Assembly (NCBI RefSeq): GCF_013761175.1
Contig: NZ_JACDUR010000002.1
Coordinates: 502,816-566,815, forward strand
Source of the DNA: Nonomuraea soli
GTDB taxonomy: Bacteria; Actinomycetota; Actinomycetes; Streptosporangiales; Streptosporangiaceae
Length of the DNA: 64,000 nucleotides
Direction of reading: 5' to 3'
In this document: piece after piece, positions 16,322 through 25,079 of the stretch
Numbering within the stretch: the stretch's first letter is position 1
Layout of the letters: the number at the start of each line of letters is the position of its first letter
Notes under the pieces: generated by a model
Seen by the model: only the letters and a program-made list of their open reading frames with translations
The model's database searches: none
What the model was told of the DNA's origin: nothing
Program-made: the position numbers and the translations under genes

Positions 16322-17137
16322 TTAGCCGAATTGCGCAGGGTCGGGACCAAGTCGGGTCCCGGTGTTGAGCGCCCCGATGGCGGCCATGTCCTCCGGGTCG
16401 AGGATGAAGCCGAACACGTCGAAGTTCTCCTTGATCCGCGCCGGGGTCACCGACTTGGGGATGACGACGTTGCCGAGCTGGATGTGCCAGCGCAGCACGA
16501 TCTGCGCGGGGGTGCGCCCGTGCTTGCTGCCGAGCTGGGCCAGCGCGGGATCGTCGAGCAGCCCGCGCCCCTGGCCCAGCGGGCTCCAGGCCTCGGTGAG
16601 GATGCCGTTGGCCTCGTGGAAGGCGCGCAGCTCCGGCTGCGGGAAGTTCGGGTGCAGCTCGATCTGGTTGATCGAGGGCACGATCTCCGTCTCGTTCATC
16701 AGCCGCTCCAGGGCGGGGATCGTGAAGTTGGAGACGCCGATGGCGCGCACCCTCCCGGAACGGTAAAGCCGCTCCAAACCCTTCCACGCCTCGACATAAC
16801 GATCCTGGGAGGGTGCCGGCCAGTGGATCAGGAAGAGGTCGAGGTGGTCGAGCCCGAGCCGCGCCAGGCTCTCCTCGAACGCCTCCTCAGCCCGGTGGTG
16901 CTCGTCGTTCCAGAGCTTGGTGGTGATGAAGAGCTTGTCGCGCGCGATGCCGGAGGAGCGTACGGCCCGGCCCACGCCCTCCTCGTTACCGTAGATCTTC
17001 GCGGTGTCGATGCTGCGGTAGCCGGCCTGCAGGGCCAGGCTCACCGCCTCCTCCGCCTCTCCGGCGGGCACCTGCCACACGCCGTAGCCGAGCTGGGGTA
17101 TCTGGACACCGTCGGTGTTGAGCAGCAGTGAGTTCAT
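16322..17137 (-). CDS. aldo/keto reductase
   Basis: 271 residues from the ATG at 17137 (a GTG at 17152 would add five). The (beta/alpha)8 AKR tetrad is complete: Asp44, Tyr49, Lys74 and His105 (IDTAKIYGNE, TTKLW, LIHWP). The NADPH-binding IPKSVTPARIKEN is near the C terminus. It belongs to the 2,5-diketo-D-gluconate reductase-like group (AKR5/AKR3). It is a single gene, divergent from the glycosyltransferase-like gene at 17200, with no operon partner to suggest a substrate. Confidence 0.92.
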   Translation of the reverse strand: MNSLLLNTDGVQIPQLGYGVWQVPAGEAEEAVSLALQAGYRSIDTAKIYGNEEGVGRAVRSSGIARDKLFITTKLWNDEHHRAEEAFEESLARLGLDHLDLFLIHWPAPSQDRYVEAWKGLERLYRSGRVRAIGVSNFTIPALERLMNETEIVPSINQIELHPNFPQPELRAFHEANGILTEAWSPLGQGRGLLDDPALAQLGSKHGRTPAQIVLRWHIQLGNVVIPKSVTPARIKENFDVFGFILDPEDMAAIGALNTGTRLGPDPAQFG

Positions 17138-17199
17138 GAGTCCATTGTTCACCGTGCGTTACCGGCGGCTTCAGCCGGGCGGTCTACTGTCGGGCAGCG

Positions 17200-18153
17200 G
17201 TGAACAGCAAGCGGGAGACGGCGTGGGTGGAGTCGCCGCTCCAGATGATCTGCGCCGTCGAGGCCCATCACGCGGGGCTGCTCGGCGGCTCCACGCTGAT
17301 CGTGCCCAGAGCCGGCCAGCGGGCGCTGAAGGCGACCCGCAGGGAGCTGCTCAGGCTGGGCCTGCCCGACGGGCTGGAGCTGGGCGAGCCGCGCGAGCGC
17401 ATGCCCGGCGGCGTCGGCGTCGTGGGTGACGCCTTCTCCGGCAGGGTGCAGCTGCGCTGGCTGCTGTCGCGCGAGCGCCGTGCCGTCGTCGTGGACGACG
17501 GCCTGGCCACGATCCGCCTGCTCGAACTGCTGGCCGACCCGAAGGTCAGGCCGCTGCTGCGGGCCAGGGCGACGCCCGGACGGCTGCGCGCCGCGCTCGG
17601 GCTGCTGGTCGCGCACCGCATGCGCCGCAACCGCCGCAACGTGACGGTCTTCACGGCGCTGGAGGCGGGCGAGGATCTCGCGCAAGCCGTTCACAAGGCC
17701 GGATTCTCCCTGGTCACGCATGACTTCGCCTGGTTGCGGGCGCAGCCGCTGCGCGAGCCGGGCCCGCCCGAGCGCACCGTCGTCCTGGGCACCTCCCTGG
17801 TCCGCAACGGTCTCGTGCACCGCGACCGCTACCTGCGCTGGATCACCGGCCTGGCCGAGCAGGAGCCGCTGGCCTACTTCCCGCACCGCCGCGAGGACCC
17901 CGCCGACCTGGCCGTGATCCGCGAGCGGCCCGGCGTCACCATGCACGAACCCGGCGTGCCCGCCGAGCTGAGCCTGCGCGGCCTGGCCGCCGACCAGCGT
18001 GTGCTGAGCCTGCCCTCGACCGCCATCAGCTCCCTGCGCGTGCTGCTCAGCCCGCGCGGGGTCGCCGTCGAGGGCGTGGACGTGCCCGACGACTGGTGGA
18101 CCAGCCGGGCCGCGCCCGCACTCCGATCCCATCTCACTGGAGCAGCTCGTTGA
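17200..18153 (+). CDS. putative glycosyltransferase, sialyltransferase-like
   Basis: 317 residues. It opens with WVESPLQMICAVEA, a signature seen in bacterial sialyltransferase-like (GT52/polysialyltransferase-like) proteins, followed by VVVDDGLATI. The second half has TMHEPGVPAEL and LSLPSTAISSL, which resemble the His-Pro and Ser/Thr motifs of these GT-B enzymes. The GTG start at 17200 follows a TACTGT element by 9 bases, so the mRNA may be leaderless. It overlaps the next gene by TTGA. With the NeuA-HAD-NeuB fusion nearby, it probably transfers a CMP-activated nonulosonic acid. The exact family is uncertain. Confidence 0.65.
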   Translation: MNSKRETAWVESPLQMICAVEAHHAGLLGGSTLIVPRAGQRALKATRRELLRLGLPDGLELGEPRERMPGGVGVVGDAFSGRVQLRWLLSRERRAVVVDDGLATIRLLELLADPKVRPLLRARATPGRLRAALGLLVAHRMRRNRRNVTVFTALEAGEDLAQAVHKAGFSLVTHDFAWLRAQPLREPGPPERTVVLGTSLVRNGLVHRDRYLRWITGLAEQEPLAYFPHRREDPADLAVIRERPGVTMHEPGVPAELSLRGLAADQRVLSLPSTAISSLRVLLSPRGVAVEGVDVPDDWWTSRAAPALRSHLTGAAR

Positions 18154-19304
18154 AGATCCTGGCCGTGGCCGACTCGGACTCCTATCTCAAGTGGGCGGCC
18201 AGCCTGCTCGGCGACCTTCCGGACGGGTGCCGCACGGAGCTGGCGGTGATCCGTACGCCCATCGTGCCCTCGGCCGAGCAGATCGCCGCCGCCGTGGGCG
18301 GGCGCCCCGCCCCGCCGGTGCTGTCCGCGCGCTCGCTCCGGCGTACGGCCGAGCGGCTGCGGCCCGACGCGGTGCTCGTCGCGTGCACGGGGCCCGTCGT
18401 GGACGTCCTGGTCTCGGAGGTGCTGAAGGGCCTGGGCGCGGTCTTCGTCACCGGCCTGCCCGGCATCGCGGTGCCCGCCACGGAGAAGGCCTGGTTGTTC
18501 CGCAGCGCGTGCGACCTGTTCGTCGCGCACAGCGGGCGTGAGGTGGCCGAGTTCGAGGAGATCGGGCGGCGGCTGGGCGGAGGAGGGTCGGTGGGCCTGG
18601 CCAGGCTCCCGTTCCTGCGCTCCGCCGTACCCGCCGGAGCGGAGGGCGGGAGCGGCTCCAAGGTGGTCTTCGCGACGCAGGCCAAGGTGCCCGTGGCCCG
18701 CGAGGAGCGCGAGCGGATCCTGCTCGCGCTGGCCGAGCTCGCCGCCGCCCGGCCGGAGCTCGAGGTGGTGGTGAAGCTGCGGGCTCTGGAGGGGGAGCGG
18801 CAGACGCACAACGAACGCCACCCGTACCAGCGGCTCTGGCGCGAGCTGGGCGAGCCGGGCAGGCTCACCTTCGCCGCCGGTCCGATGGGCGAGCACCTGG
18901 CCGGGGCGGCGGGCTTCGTCACCGTCAGCTCCACCGCCGCGCTGGAGGCGATCGCCTGGCGGGTGCCGTCGCTGGTCCTCGACGACTTCGGCGTCAGCGC
19001 CGAGATGATCAACCTGGTGTTCGAGGGCAGCGGCCTGCTCGGCGACCTGGGCGACCTGGCACGCGGCGACTTCCGCGCGCCCCTGCCCGGCTGGTGCGAG
19101 GAGAACTACTTCCAGCGGGAGAGCACCTGGGTGGGCCTGCTGACGGCGCTGGTCGCCGGGCCCCGCACGCAGCCGCGCTCACTCCTGGAGGGCCCCGCCC
19201 ACGAGGCGGCCCGCAGGCGCGCCAGGCTGCGCGTCGAGGTGCCGCCCCGCCTGCTGCGCGTCGGCTACCGCGCCAAAAGGCGCCTGCGCCGCGTCCTGAG
19301 CTGA
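18150..19304 (+). CDS. putative glycosyltransferase (DUF6716-like)
   Basis: 384 residues from the TTG at 18150, chosen because it overlaps the previous stop (TTGA) and has GGAG 8 bases upstream. It opens with LKILAVADSDSYLKWAASLL, a GT-B-like Rossmann start. Features include TGLPGIAVPATEKAW, VVFATQAKVPVAREERE and VSSTAALEAIAWRVPSLVL, a sugar-nucleotide-binding-like C-terminal half, with a basic tail. No membrane helix is seen. It probably works with the preceding gene on a surface polymer. Acceptor and donor are not known. Confidence 0.65.
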   Translation: MKILAVADSDSYLKWAASLLGDLPDGCRTELAVIRTPIVPSAEQIAAAVGGRPAPPVLSARSLRRTAERLRPDAVLVACTGPVVDVLVSEVLKGLGAVFVTGLPGIAVPATEKAWLFRSACDLFVAHSGREVAEFEEIGRRLGGGGSVGLARLPFLRSAVPAGAEGGSGSKVVFATQAKVPVAREERERILLALAELAAARPELEVVVKLRALEGERQTHNERHPYQRLWRELGEPGRLTFAAGPMGEHLAGAAGFVTVSSTAALEAIAWRVPSLVLDDFGVSAEMINLVFEGSGLLGDLGDLARGDFRAPLPGWCEENYFQRESTWVGLLTALVAGPRTQPRSLLEGPAHEAARRRARLRVEVPPRLLRVGYRAKRRLRRVLS

Positions 19305-19352
19305 ACCGGCACGCCGGACCTCACAGGGGCTTGCGGTAGCTCGGCATGCGCC

Positions 19353-19386
19353 CGGCCACCCGACGAGCCAGGTCGCCGGGTGGCCG
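19353..19386. terminator. bidirectional hairpin between convergent genes
   Basis: CGGCCACCCG, a 14-base loop, then CGGGTGGCCG: a perfect 10-bp stem in the 131-base gap between two convergent transcription units. Confidence 0.65.
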
Positions 19387-19435
19387 CTCGGTCACCCGGC
19401 CGATCCGGAACGGTGCGGGCCGAGGATCAACGGGT

Positions 19436-20701
19436 TCACAACGCGCGCGCCAGCCTGCGGCGGATCTTGGCCAGCGTCCCCGGGCGCTCGGCTGCGGGCA
19501 GCAGGCCCACGGCCTCCAGCCGCTGCTTCTTGAAGTAGCGCGCCGATCCGTGCCGCTCGACGTACGCGGCGGCCGAGGAGCGCAGGCCGGGCAGGTTCTC
19601 CGGCTGCATGCAGTAGCCGACGGCGCGCACCAGCTCGCCCAGGTCGACCGCGGTCGGGTCGGAGAGCACCCCCGACGGGCCGAGCCTGGGCAGCAGCGCG
19701 TCGGCGATGGTCGCGGGCACGCGGTTGCTGTTCTCGTACGGCTTGAGCCGCTCCAGCACCAGGTCGGTGCCGTGGGTCGCGACCGGGATGCCGAAGAAGC
19801 TGCTCGCGGTGGCCAGGCCGGTGGAGAAGCAGCCGGCCACCAGGCGCGGCCGCAGGGCGGCGAAGCAGACCTCGGCGGGCACGTCGCCGCCCGCCACGAC
19901 CAGGCGCACGCCGACGTCCTCCGCGGCCTGGCGCAGCAGCTGGGTGTGCCGTCGCCCAGCCGCCGGGTGCGGCTTGAAGGCGACCGTGGAGTGGCCCAGG
20001 GCGACCAGCCCGCGCAGCAGGCCGGTGTGGAGCTCGGCCTCCTCCTGGGCGGTGAGCAGGTCGAGCGCGGACAGGTACTGCCCCAGGATCATCGCGTCGG
20101 CGGCGAGCATGTCGGGGGCGCTCTGCGCCACCAGGTCGACGACGTGCAGGAACGTCTCGGCCGGGACGGTCGCGGCCGCCACGCCGTACTCACTCAGCAG
20201 CAGCGGTTGGAGACCCGGCACCAGGTCCAGGTGGAGCAGGCGGGTGATGCGGCGGAAGATCTCGGCGGGCAGCGGGTCGCGGGTGGGCCCGTAGCTCATC
20301 AGGCCGTCGGCGTAGACGGTGATCGGGCAGTCGCGGATCAGCCCGGCGATCGTGCGGGCCGGCGTCACCGCGATGGACTCCAGCACCAGCTCCTCGACGT
20401 TCCCGAGCCGCAGGTGCGAGGCGAGCAGCCGCTCCAGCATGGGCACCTCGATGACCCTGGCCTTCCAGTCGGCGGGGTGCAGCGGGGCGATGAGCTCGTT
20501 CCAGGAGACGATCCGGTCGAAACGCTCGCGCAGGACGGCGAAACCGGGCGTCTGGTCCACAGGGGTGGCGACCTCGGGGATGGCCGAGTTGTTCGCCACG
20601 ATCAGGAGCCGCTCGCCGCTGCCGGTGAAGCGGCCGTCGTCCATCGCGGCGGCCAGCGTCATCGCCCCGAACAACGTCGAGGCGTAGTAGACCGTGGTCA
20701 T
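19436..20701 (-). CDS. polysialyltransferase-family protein
   Basis: 421 residues from the ATG at 20701. It matches the pattern of the alpha-2,8-polysialyltransferase family (PF07388): TTVYYASTLFGAMTLAAAM at the start, TVYADGLMSYGPTR, the AFKPHP motif, and GCFSTGLATASSFFG with the conserved Ser/Thr, then ERLKPYENSNRVP. The tail is basic (KIRRRLARAL). Family members polymerise or transfer sialic acid from CMP donors. The start touches the stop of the upstream GT2 gene, so it is the last gene of the minus-strand operon headed by NeuA-HAD-NeuB. Confidence 0.85.
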   Translation of the reverse strand: MTTVYYASTLFGAMTLAAAMDDGRFTGSGERLLIVANNSAIPEVATPVDQTPGFAVLRERFDRIVSWNELIAPLHPADWKARVIEVPMLERLLASHLRLGNVEELVLESIAVTPARTIAGLIRDCPITVYADGLMSYGPTRDPLPAEIFRRITRLLHLDLVPGLQPLLLSEYGVAAATVPAETFLHVVDLVAQSAPDMLAADAMILGQYLSALDLLTAQEEAELHTGLLRGLVALGHSTVAFKPHPAAGRRHTQLLRQAAEDVGVRLVVAGGDVPAEVCFAALRPRLVAGCFSTGLATASSFFGIPVATHGTDLVLERLKPYENSNRVPATIADALLPRLGPSGVLSDPTAVDLGELVRAVGYCMQPENLPGLRSSAAAYVERHGSARYFKKQRLEAVGLLPAAERPGTLAKIRRRLARAL

Positions 20702-21669
20702 CAGGGTTCCTCCCGATCCCGCCGGACGCGGGGGCTGGGCGCGATCTCCGGCACCAGGTGGCGCAGCACCGTCTCGCGTTCCACGGACATGCCGCCCACG
20801 GCCGAGGCGACCAGGCCGGACGGCAGGCGGCGGACCAGCTCGGCGCCACGCTCGGCGAAGCGCGCGCGCAGCTCGGGCGTGAGCCGGTCGGCGATCTCCA
20901 GATGGTGGCCGAGCAGGGCGCAGAAGTTGCGCACCGCCTTGGCCATGAACTCCTCCTCGACCTCCTTGAAGACCAGCTCGAAGGCGTCGAAGAAGTGCAG
21001 CTGCCGCTCGTCGCCCACCTGGGTGAGCGAGCCGGCGACCTGCCTGCGGTAGAAGAGCCCCGCCAGGGAGACCGCGGCGAACGAGCCCGCCTCCCTGTGC
21101 AGCCGCCAGATCCACGGGCGGTCCTCGGCGGTGTGCAGCGAGCCGGGGAAACGCAGCAGCTCGCCGAGCGAGCGGCGGTAGATCCCGGCCCACGCGTACG
21201 GGTAGTCGACCATGGTCTTCACATCGGCCGGCAGGATGTGCTCGCGCGGGACCAGCTTCTCCCCGCGGCGGGAGACCGGGGCCCGGTGCACGACCCGCTT
21301 GCGCCCCTCGACCTGCACGTGGTCGACGCGCACGAAGTCGCAGCCGAGCTCCTCGATGGCGGACACCAGCCGCGCCAGGTAGCCGGGCGCCAGCCAGTCG
21401 TCGCCGTCGAGGTAGGTCACGTAACGCCCCGCGGCCAGCTTGAGCCCGGCGTTGCGCGCGTCGGCCAGGCCCACCGGGCGTTCGTGGCTGATCACCGACA
21501 GGCCCGGCAGGTCGCTCTCGTCGAGGATCTGCCGGGTGGCGTCCACGGAACCGTCGTCGACGACGATGAACTCGAAGTCGCGGCGGATGTTGCGGCCCAG
21601 CGAGGCGAGCGCGTCGGGCAGGAAACGCTCGCCGTCGCGGATGGGCACGATGACGGAAAGGGTGATCAT
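20701..21669 (-). CDS. family 2 glycosyltransferase
   Basis: 322 residues. The GT-A fold is plain: LSVIVPIRDGERFLPDALASL, VVDDGSVD, GLADARNAGL, and the DxD-like YLDGDDWLAPGYL. HTAEDRPWIWRLH holds the ED catalytic motif. The C-terminal half is helical and may bind the acceptor. It lies 2 bases after the NeuA-HAD-NeuB gene and overlaps the polysialyltransferase start. It probably adds a linker or branch sugar of the surface polymer. Confidence 0.88.
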   Translation of the reverse strand: MITLSVIVPIRDGERFLPDALASLGRNIRRDFEFIVVDDGSVDATRQILDESDLPGLSVISHERPVGLADARNAGLKLAAGRYVTYLDGDDWLAPGYLARLVSAIEELGCDFVRVDHVQVEGRKRVVHRAPVSRRGEKLVPREHILPADVKTMVDYPYAWAGIYRRSLGELLRFPGSLHTAEDRPWIWRLHREAGSFAAVSLAGLFYRRQVAGSLTQVGDERQLHFFDAFELVFKEVEEEFMAKAVRNFCALLGHHLEIADRLTPELRARFAERGAELVRRLPSGLVASAVGGMSVERETVLRHLVPEIAPSPRVRRDREEP

Positions 21670-21671
21670 CG

Positions 21672-23702
21672 TCAGACGGTGACCCGCCGCAGCCGCGCCT
21701 TGGGCGCCTCCTCGCCGGGGAAGACCCGCTTGATGCCGTCGCCCATGGCCTGCTCGATGATGCGGATGTCGCGCACCAGGTGCTCCAGGCCGTTCGGTTC
21801 GAGCGAGGCGGCGTGGTCGCTGCCCCACATCGTGCGGTCGAGGGTGATGTGCCGCTCGACGGTGACCGCGCCCAGCGTCACCGCGGCCAGCGAGATCTGC
21901 AGGCCGCGCTCGTGGCCGGAGTAGCCGACGGGCACGCCGTACCTCTCCTTGAGCGTGGTGATCGCGCGGAGGTTGGCCTCCTCGGGCGGCAGCGGGTAGG
22001 TGCTGGTCGCGTGCATCATGATCAGCCGGCCGGTGCCGAGGATCTCCACCGCCCTGTCGATCTCGGCCAGCGTCGACATGCCGGTCGACAGGATGATCGG
22101 CTTGCCGGTGGCGGCCAGCGCGCGCAGCAGCTCGTGGTCGGCGACGCTGGCCGAGGCGACCTTGTGCACCGGCACCTCGAGCTCCTCCAGGAAGTCCACG
22201 CTCGGCGCGTCCCACGGCGAGGCGAACCACTGCAGCCCCCGCTTGTAGGCGTGGGCGGCGATCTCCCGGTACTGCTCGTGCCCGAACTCGGTGCGGAGCT
22301 TGTACTCCAGGTAGGTCATCTCGCCCCACGGCGTCTGCCGGATCTGCCCCTTCTGCTCGTCGGGGACGCAGATCTCCGGGGTGCGCTTCTGGAACTTGAC
22401 CGCCTGGCATCCGGCCTCGGCCGCCACGTCGATGAGGCGCTTGGCGATCTCGACGTCGCCGTTGTGGTTGATGCCGATCTCGGCGATCACGTACACCGGC
22501 TGGCCGTCTCCCACCAGGACGTCGCCGATCGCGACGGGCCCCAGCAGCGGCCGGGTGGCGGGCTGGTGCGAGGAGATCTCGGGCTTGGCGGCCAGCACCC
22601 GCTCGCACAGCTCCCGTACGGCTCCCGCGCCACCGGCGGTGCCGAGCACCACCCGGGCGGCGGCCCGCACCCGCGGGTGCGCGTCGGGCACCGTGACCGG
22701 CCAGCCCACCAGCGACATCGGCCCCAGGTCGTTGACGTCGTTGCCGACGTAGGCGACGCGGGCGGGGTCGAGCTTCTCGATCGCCAGCCAGTCGCGCAGC
22801 ACCGTGCGCTTGTCGGTCAGCCCCTGCAGCACCGGCACGCCCAGCTTGCGCGCCCGCGCGCTCACCACCGGGTTCTGCTCGGTCGACATGACCAGCACCT
22901 TGACCCCGGCACGCTTGAGCAGCGAGACGCCCATGCCGTCGGCGCGGCTGACCAGCACCATCTCGCGGCCCTCGGAGTCGACGTAGGCGCGGTCGTCGGT
23001 GTGCACGCCGTCGAAGTCGGTGATCACCGCGTCGACGTCGATCGGCTCCGGCTCGTCCACGAAGGGCGCGAGCGCCCGGACCATCTCCAGGTCCTGGGGC
23101 TCGTCGACCTCGATCGCGTGCTTGGCGGGAACCTCCTGCACCGCGATCGTGCCGAAGAAGCGGTGACCGTGCTCGCGCAGCCCGGCGGCGCGCATGACGT
23201 AGAAGGCGCCGGTCTCGCGGTACTCGGGGTCGCGCTCCTGGCGCATGGGCCTGCGCGCCGGGTCGTGGTTGACGCCGGACCCGGCGGTGGTCCACAGGAA
23301 GGCGTGCGAAGCCGTACCGGAGAAGACCACGTCGGCACCGCCGTCGAGCACGGTGCGGACCGCCTCGTCAAGGTCGTGGTGGTCGATGAAGGCGCTGGTG
23401 CACTGCACCAGGACGACGACGTCGGCCTCGTGCGACTCCAGCGTGTGCAGCACCGCCGACTCGCTGGAGGACCGCGGGCCGCTCAGCTCCTCGGGCCGGA
23501 GGACGACCTCGGCCCCCGCCTCCCGAGCGGCCCGGGCGATCTCCTCGTGGTCGGTGCTGACCACGACGGCGTCGATCGACTCCGCGCGCAGGCAGGCGCG
23601 CACCGCCCGCACCACGAGCGGCACCCCGCCTACCGGGGCGAGGTTCTTGAGGGGGATGCCCGCCGAACCTCCACGGGCGGGGATGACGGCCAGGACTCGC
23701 AA
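21672..23702 (-). CDS. trifunctional NeuA-HAD phosphatase-NeuB fusion (CMP-nonulosonate synthesis)
   Basis: 676 residues with three enzymes in line. Residues 1-218 are a CMP-acylneuraminate cytidylyltransferase (VIPARGGSAGIPLKN, LVQCTSAF, GAFYVM). Residues 222-372 are a KdsC-like HAD phosphatase with DFDGVHTD (Asp229, Asp231), a lysine in DKR (298) and GNDVND (320-325). Residues 388-676 are a NeuB/N-acylneuraminate-9-phosphate synthase barrel (VIAEIGINHNGD, VKFQKR, ILSTGMST, HATSTYPLP, GYSGHERG, ERHITLDRTMWGSDHAAS). The SAF lid usual at the end of NeuB is absent. Together they could run PEP condensation, dephosphorylation and CMP activation. The phosphatase implies a 9-phosphate intermediate, as for Kdn or Neu5Ac-9-P. 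The start is TTG with GGGAG 5 bases upstream. Confidence 0.93.
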   Translation of the reverse strand: MRVLAVIPARGGSAGIPLKNLAPVGGVPLVVRAVRACLRAESIDAVVVSTDHEEIARAAREAGAEVVLRPEELSGPRSSSESAVLHTLESHEADVVVLVQCTSAFIDHHDLDEAVRTVLDGGADVVFSGTASHAFLWTTAGSGVNHDPARRPMRQERDPEYRETGAFYVMRAAGLREHGHRFFGTIAVQEVPAKHAIEVDEPQDLEMVRALAPFVDEPEPIDVDAVITDFDGVHTDDRAYVDSEGREMVLVSRADGMGVSLLKRAGVKVLVMSTEQNPVVSARARKLGVPVLQGLTDKRTVLRDWLAIEKLDPARVAYVGNDVNDLGPMSLVGWPVTVPDAHPRVRAAARVVLGTAGGAGAVRELCERVLAAKPEISSHQPATRPLLGPVAIGDVLVGDGQPVYVIAEIGINHNGDVEIAKRLIDVAAEAGCQAVKFQKRTPEICVPDEQKGQIRQTPWGEMTYLEYKLRTEFGHEQYREIAAHAYKRGLQWFASPWDAPSVDFLEELEVPVHKVASASVADHELLRALAATGKPIILSTGMSTLAEIDRAVEILGTGRLIMMHATSTYPLPPEEANLRAITTLKERYGVPVGYSGHERGLQISLAAVTLGAVTVERHITLDRTMWGSDHAASLEPNGLEHLVRDIRIIEQAMGDGIKRVFPGEEAPKARLRRVTV

Positions 23703-23785
23703 CGTGACTCCCTACAATTCCTTGAAGTGCCAAGGAACCTAGCCACGCAATCCGACCTCACCGGGTGTCCGGGCTGAACTCGCCG

Positions 23786-24460
23786 TTAACTCTGCACGGT
23801 TATCCGGTAGAGCAGCTCCGGCCGCCCCACCCCGCCGTACTGCGGCACCCTCTGCACGACGCCGGTGTCGACGAGGTGCTCCAGGTAGCGTCTGGCGGTC
23901 ACCCTCGACACGCCCACCCGCTCGGCGACCGCCTGGGCGGACAGGCCCTCCGGCGTACGGCGCAGCTCCGCGGTCACGGCGTCGAAGGTGTCCTGCGTCA
24001 GGCCCTTGGGCAGCGCCGAGGCGCCGCTGCCGCGCAGCGCCGCGAGCGCCCTGTCGACCTCGCCCTGGCCGCTGACCTCGCCTTCCGTGGCGCGGAAGGC
24101 GGCGTATCTGGTGAGCTTCTCGCGCAGGGTGGCGAAGGTGAACGGCTTGAGCAGATACTGCGCGATGCCGGCCGAGACGGCCTGGCGCACCATGGCCAGA
24201 TCCCTGGCCGACGTCACCGCGATCACGTCGCACGTCAGGTCGGCCGCCTTGATCGCCCTGCAGACGTCGAGCCCGTGCATGTCGGGCAGGTAGAAGTCGA
24301 GCAGCACCAGGTCGACCGGCCGGCTCTTGAGGAACCTGAGCGCCTCGGTGCCCGAGCGCACGACGCCGACCACCTCGAAGCCGGGGACCCGCTCCACGTA
24401 GACGCGGTTGGCTTCCGCGGTGATCTCCTCGTCCTCGACGACCAGCACCCGATGGCTCAC
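23786..24460 (-). CDS. CitB/DcuR-type response regulator
   Basis: 224 residues from the GTG at 24460. The receiver domain is VLVVEDEEI at the start, the phospho-Asp in LVLLDFYLPD and the Lys in YLLKPF. The C-terminal half has a helix-turn-helix (GLSAQAVAERVGVSRVTARRYLEHL), typical of the CitB/DpiA branch. Its cognate kinase at 25080-26645 is on the same strand but separated by an opposite-strand gene. It probably activates the dctA-type symporter at 26750. Confidence 0.9.
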   Translation of the reverse strand: MSHRVLVVEDEEITAEANRVYVERVPGFEVVGVVRSGTEALRFLKSRPVDLVLLDFYLPDMHGLDVCRAIKAADLTCDVIAVTSARDLAMVRQAVSAGIAQYLLKPFTFATLREKLTRYAAFRATEGEVSGQGEVDRALAALRGSGASALPKGLTQDTFDAVTAELRRTPEGLSAQAVAERVGVSRVTARRYLEHLVDTGVVQRVPQYGGVGRPELLYRITVQS

Positions 24461-24526
24461 CCCGCCGAGCGTATGTGACCCGCGTGGCCGTCGTGCCCCG
24501 GCCCCGCGGGGTGCCAGACTGCGGGC

Positions 24527-25039
24527 ATGGCGCATTCCCATGACGTAGACCCGTCCTGCGCGGTCGCCCACGGCCAGACCGCGCCGCACGACGGCAGGCG
24601 CACCCTGGTGGCCGTCTTCGCCACGCCGGTGGCCGAGTGCCTGCTGCGCTTCGGCGCGGAGCTGGGGTTCGCGACGTACCTGTACGACCCCGACCCCGGG
24701 CGCGGCCTGCCCGGCGCGGCCTCGGTCCGCGACCTCGGCTTCGTCGGCGGCGGCGCCGACGTGGTGCTGACCGACCACCACCGCGACGAGATCGGCCCCG
24801 TGCTGCAGGAGCTGCTCAAGACGCCGGCCAGGTGGATCGGCATCATGGGCAGCCCCCGGCACAGCGCGCCCCACGTCGCCGCGCTGGCCGAGCTGGGCGT
24901 GCCCGCCGAGGAGATCGCGCGCGTTCATCGGCCGATCGGGCTCAACATCGGCTCGCAGACGCCGGCGGAGATCGCCGTGTCGACGCTGGCCGGGCTGATC
25001 GCCGACCGCAACGGCAGGCCGGGCGGCTTCGCCTTCTGA
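24527..25039 (+). CDS. XdhC-like Rossmann-domain protein (C-terminal domain only)
   Basis: 170 residues. It matches the XdhC C-terminal NAD-binding domain (PF13478): RTLVAVFATPVAE, VVLTDHHRDEI, IGIMGSPRHSAPH, and RPIGLNIGSQTPAEIAVSTLAGLI. The N-terminal XdhC/CoxI domain is missing, and no xanthine dehydrogenase genes are in the window. Full XdhC proteins insert sulphurated molybdenum cofactor. This short form may be a stand-alone oxidoreductase or cofactor chaperone. It sits head-on between the response-regulator and kinase genes. Confidence 0.82.
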   Translation: MAHSHDVDPSCAVAHGQTAPHDGRRTLVAVFATPVAECLLRFGAELGFATYLYDPDPGRGLPGAASVRDLGFVGGGADVVLTDHHRDEIGPVLQELLKTPARWIGIMGSPRHSAPHVAALAELGVPAEEIARVHRPIGLNIGSQTPAEIAVSTLAGLIADRNGRPGGFAF

Positions 25040-25079
25040 GCGGCTCACCCGGGTTACGGCTGCACGTTTCTGAGCGGTC

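Noticed and set aside
21672..23702. Sequencing frameshift as the cause of the NeuA-HAD-NeuB fusion
   Set aside because: All three domains are in one continuous frame with short linkers and no internal stop or start signals, so the fusion looks real.
23786..25048. A 420-residue regulator starting upstream of 24460
   Set aside because: The extension would run through the divergent XdhC gene. The receiver domain begins right after the GTG at 24460.
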